From the NCBI RefSeq assembly GCF_900177685.1, contig NZ_FXAY01000002.1:186001-250000 (forward strand): 64,000 bases of DNA, in the 5' to 3' direction. A program made the position numbers and the translations under genes. How positions within the stretch are numbered: the first letter of the stretch is position 1; each line of letters opens with the position of its first letter. This stretch comes from Agreia pratensis (GTDB taxonomy: Bacteria > Actinomycetota > Actinomycetes > Actinomycetales > Microbacteriaceae). Shown here one piece after another: positions 62,859-64,000 of the stretch. The notes below the pieces were generated by a model that saw only the letters and a program-made list of their open reading frames with translations, was not told where the DNA came from and made no database searches.

Positions 62859-63826
62859 AGCAGAACGCTTTTCGGCAGGATGTGCAGGGTCACCGCTCCG
62901 ACAGGCGCCATCGGATGCAGCGGATCGGGAGTCTCCGATCCGGTCGGCCCACCGAGCCTCGAGTGGCACACGGCGCTCATCACGGCGTAGGCATCGCCTT
63001 TCGTCCAGCCGTTGTCGATGGTCAAGAACTCGAAGAGGTCTTCGTAGCCTCGAGTGACGCTCTGCTGGACGGGGTCGCCCAGGCCCACGAAGATCCACTC
63101 GTCGTCGGTCTCAACCCGGGGTGCCCGGATGCGCTTGCCCGGGATCAGGTCGATGCTGACGACGGCGACACCCTCGGCCTCGATCGCCACGAACGACGAC
63201 TCTCCCTCGGCCATCAGCGCGTGGATGTCGCCGATCGAGAGGTACGCGCCCTCGACCATCACGGGAAGGTAGACCACCGATCCGGGGCGGCACTCGGTCA
63301 GGTCCATGTTGCCGCCCTGTGCATAGGCCGGCATGATGGTGGAGTTCGAGCCCTCTGCGGGAGCCGTGCCGATGCATCCGATCATCGGACGCACGGCGAA
63401 CGTGTGCCGATCGGTGACATGGGCGCCGTCCGCGTCGAGCGGAACGCGACGGCTGAACAATTCCGGTCCCATGACCTCGGACAGTGCGCCGGTGCCGGGC
63501 AGGCTCACAGACCAGCCGCAGTCCTTCAACCTGATCTCGTGAATCGACACGGCGAGGGTGTCGCCCGGGACGGCCCCCTCGACATGAACGGGGCCGGTGA
63601 CGGGGTTGATGCCCGCCGTGAGCTTCTGCATGTCTTTGTGCTCGTGAAGCTGGCGATACACCTCGTCGCTCGTCTCGAAGCCGATGCGCTCGCCGGTTCC
63701 CGGGGCGATCCTGAGGGCGGGGCTTGACGCCTCGAAGCCGAAGCGGCCGTTCTCCTTGCCGAGCAGGTGGTCGATTCCCGAAGGGTCGACGATCCAGGTC
63801 GTGTTGCCGTGGTCTCTGTCGCTCAT
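62855..63826 (-). CDS. Acetamidase/formamidase family amidohydrolase
   Basis: A 323-residue FmdA/AmdA-type protein: NPVTGPVHVEGAVPGDTLAVSIHEI, IGCIGTAPAEG, GGNMDLTECRPGSVVYLPVMVEGAYLSIGDIHALMAEGE (split over the core). It hydrolyses short amides such as formamide to ammonia and a carboxylate. Its ATG overlaps the permease stop (ATGA), so amide or amino-acid-like substrates are probably imported and degraded by one operon. Confidence 0.9.
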   Translation of the reverse strand: MSDRDHGNTTWIVDPSGIDHLLGKENGRFGFEASSPALRIAPGTGERIGFETSDEVYRQLHEHKDMQKLTAGINPVTGPVHVEGAVPGDTLAVSIHEIRLKDCGWSVSLPGTGALSEVMGPELFSRRVPLDADGAHVTDRHTFAVRPMIGCIGTAPAEGSNSTIMPAYAQGGNMDLTECRPGSVVYLPVMVEGAYLSIGDIHALMAEGESSFVAIEAEGVAVVSIDLIPGKRIRAPRVETDDEWIFVGLGDPVQQSVTRGYEDLFEFLTIDNGWTKGDAYAVMSAVCHSRLGGPTGSETPDPLHPMAPVGAVTLHILPKSVLL

Positions 63827-64000
63827 GCGTGAGCATCCTCTTCTGTCAGCTCGGTCTTTCGACCGGTGACCTTGTAATAGGCGAAGACGGCGGCTCCGAT
63901 GACGAGCCAGACGAGCCCGCCTATCTTGGCCTCGATGGCCGCGTTCAACAGCACGTAGCCGATGATCAGGAATCCGATGACCGGCACGACGAGGTGCAGA
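63823..64000 (-). CDS. APC-family permease, C-terminal end (truncated by window edge)
   Basis: Only the last 58 residues are visible: two hydrophobic helices (VVPVIGFLIIGYVLLNAA; GGLVWLVIGAAVFAYYKVTG) and a charged tail ending TEEDAHA. This matches the C-terminus of actinobacterial amino acid/polyamine permeases. The TGA overlaps the amidase ATG. Confidence 0.75.
   Translation of the reverse strand, partial: LHLVVPVIGFLIIGYVLLNAAIEAKIGGLVWLVIGAAVFAYYKVTGRKTELTEEDAHA

Overview
High-GC actinobacterial chromosome segment. The GC-rich third codon positions, the LAxTG-type surface-anchoring signal, the F420-type LLM oxidoreductase, the DUF222/HNH gene, the DUF3140 and DUF6457 proteins, the many leaderless promoters and a dispersed 'TGGTCTCGATACG...CTACTCGACCAGCGC' palindromic repeat family all suggest a member of the Microbacteriaceae. 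This placement is an inference from gene content, not a search. The window is mostly ordinary chromosome: about 60 protein genes, no rRNA, tRNA, CRISPR array, prophage or transposase gene that I can see. No gap without a gene exceeds about 260 bases.

Layout. 1-3.9 kb: a molybdoenzyme locus. fdhF (cut by the left edge) and fdhD run leftward; mobA, a DUF6457 gene and moeA run rightward from a shared promoter region. 3.9-8.4 kb: uraA-type uracil permease, a UbiB/ABC1 kinase and an MGT-type glycosyltransferase. 8.3-12.1 kb: a coupled LON-domain/membrane-protein pair and a CopB-like copper P-type ATPase with a His-rich N-terminus and a CsoR-like operator. 12.2-16.7 kb: small genes (DUF3140, RidA, VOC, alpha/beta hydrolase) and the divergent Lrp regulator/alanine dehydrogenase pair. 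16.7-21.1 kb: sbcD-sbcC. 21.1-29 kb: PhzF, a beta-lactamase-fold lipoprotein, a PlsC-like acyltransferase, a methyltransferase/LysR divergent pair and two aldo/keto reductases. 29.2-32.7 kb: a CNNM/CorC-type transporter, and an MDR oxidoreductase plus DUF1304 protein divergent from a TetR regulator. 32.8-36.6 kb: an MprF-like aminoacyl-lipid synthase with an overlapping membrane esterase. 36.6-39.6 kb: a MacAB-like ABC exporter. 39.8-46.4 kb: an unknown gene, a degenerate EAL-DICT protein, MarR-MATE, a wall-anchored PAP2 phosphatase and a hydrolase. 46.6-52.4 kb: DUF222-HNH gene, a proline-rich membrane protein, phosphoketolase and a PGPGW protein. 52.6-56.8 kb: the fructose PTS operon (DeoR regulator, fruK, fruA, ptsH). 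56.9-64 kb: HxlR/VOC operon, a third aldo/keto reductase, LLM oxidoreductase, MarR, CYTH-CHAD, an HTH protein, a formamidase-type amidase and the tail of an APC permease.

How it works together. The clearest units are molybdenum-cofactor/formate dehydrogenase maturation, copper export, double-strand-break end processing (SbcCD), tuning of membrane-lipid charge (synthase plus putative hydrolase), fructose uptake feeding a phosphoketolase-capable central metabolism, and several regulator-target pairs whose operators are visible as perfect palindromes.

The most unusual signals are non-coding or architectural: an exact 18-bp direct repeat bracketing a lower-GC ridA gene; a 99-bp element with 14-bp terminal inverted repeats between convergent genes; the dispersed REP family; a rhomboid-like domain on the aminoacyl-lipid synthase; and a (CTTCA)4 tract in front of ptsH. 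I see no clear-cut new defence or biosynthetic system.
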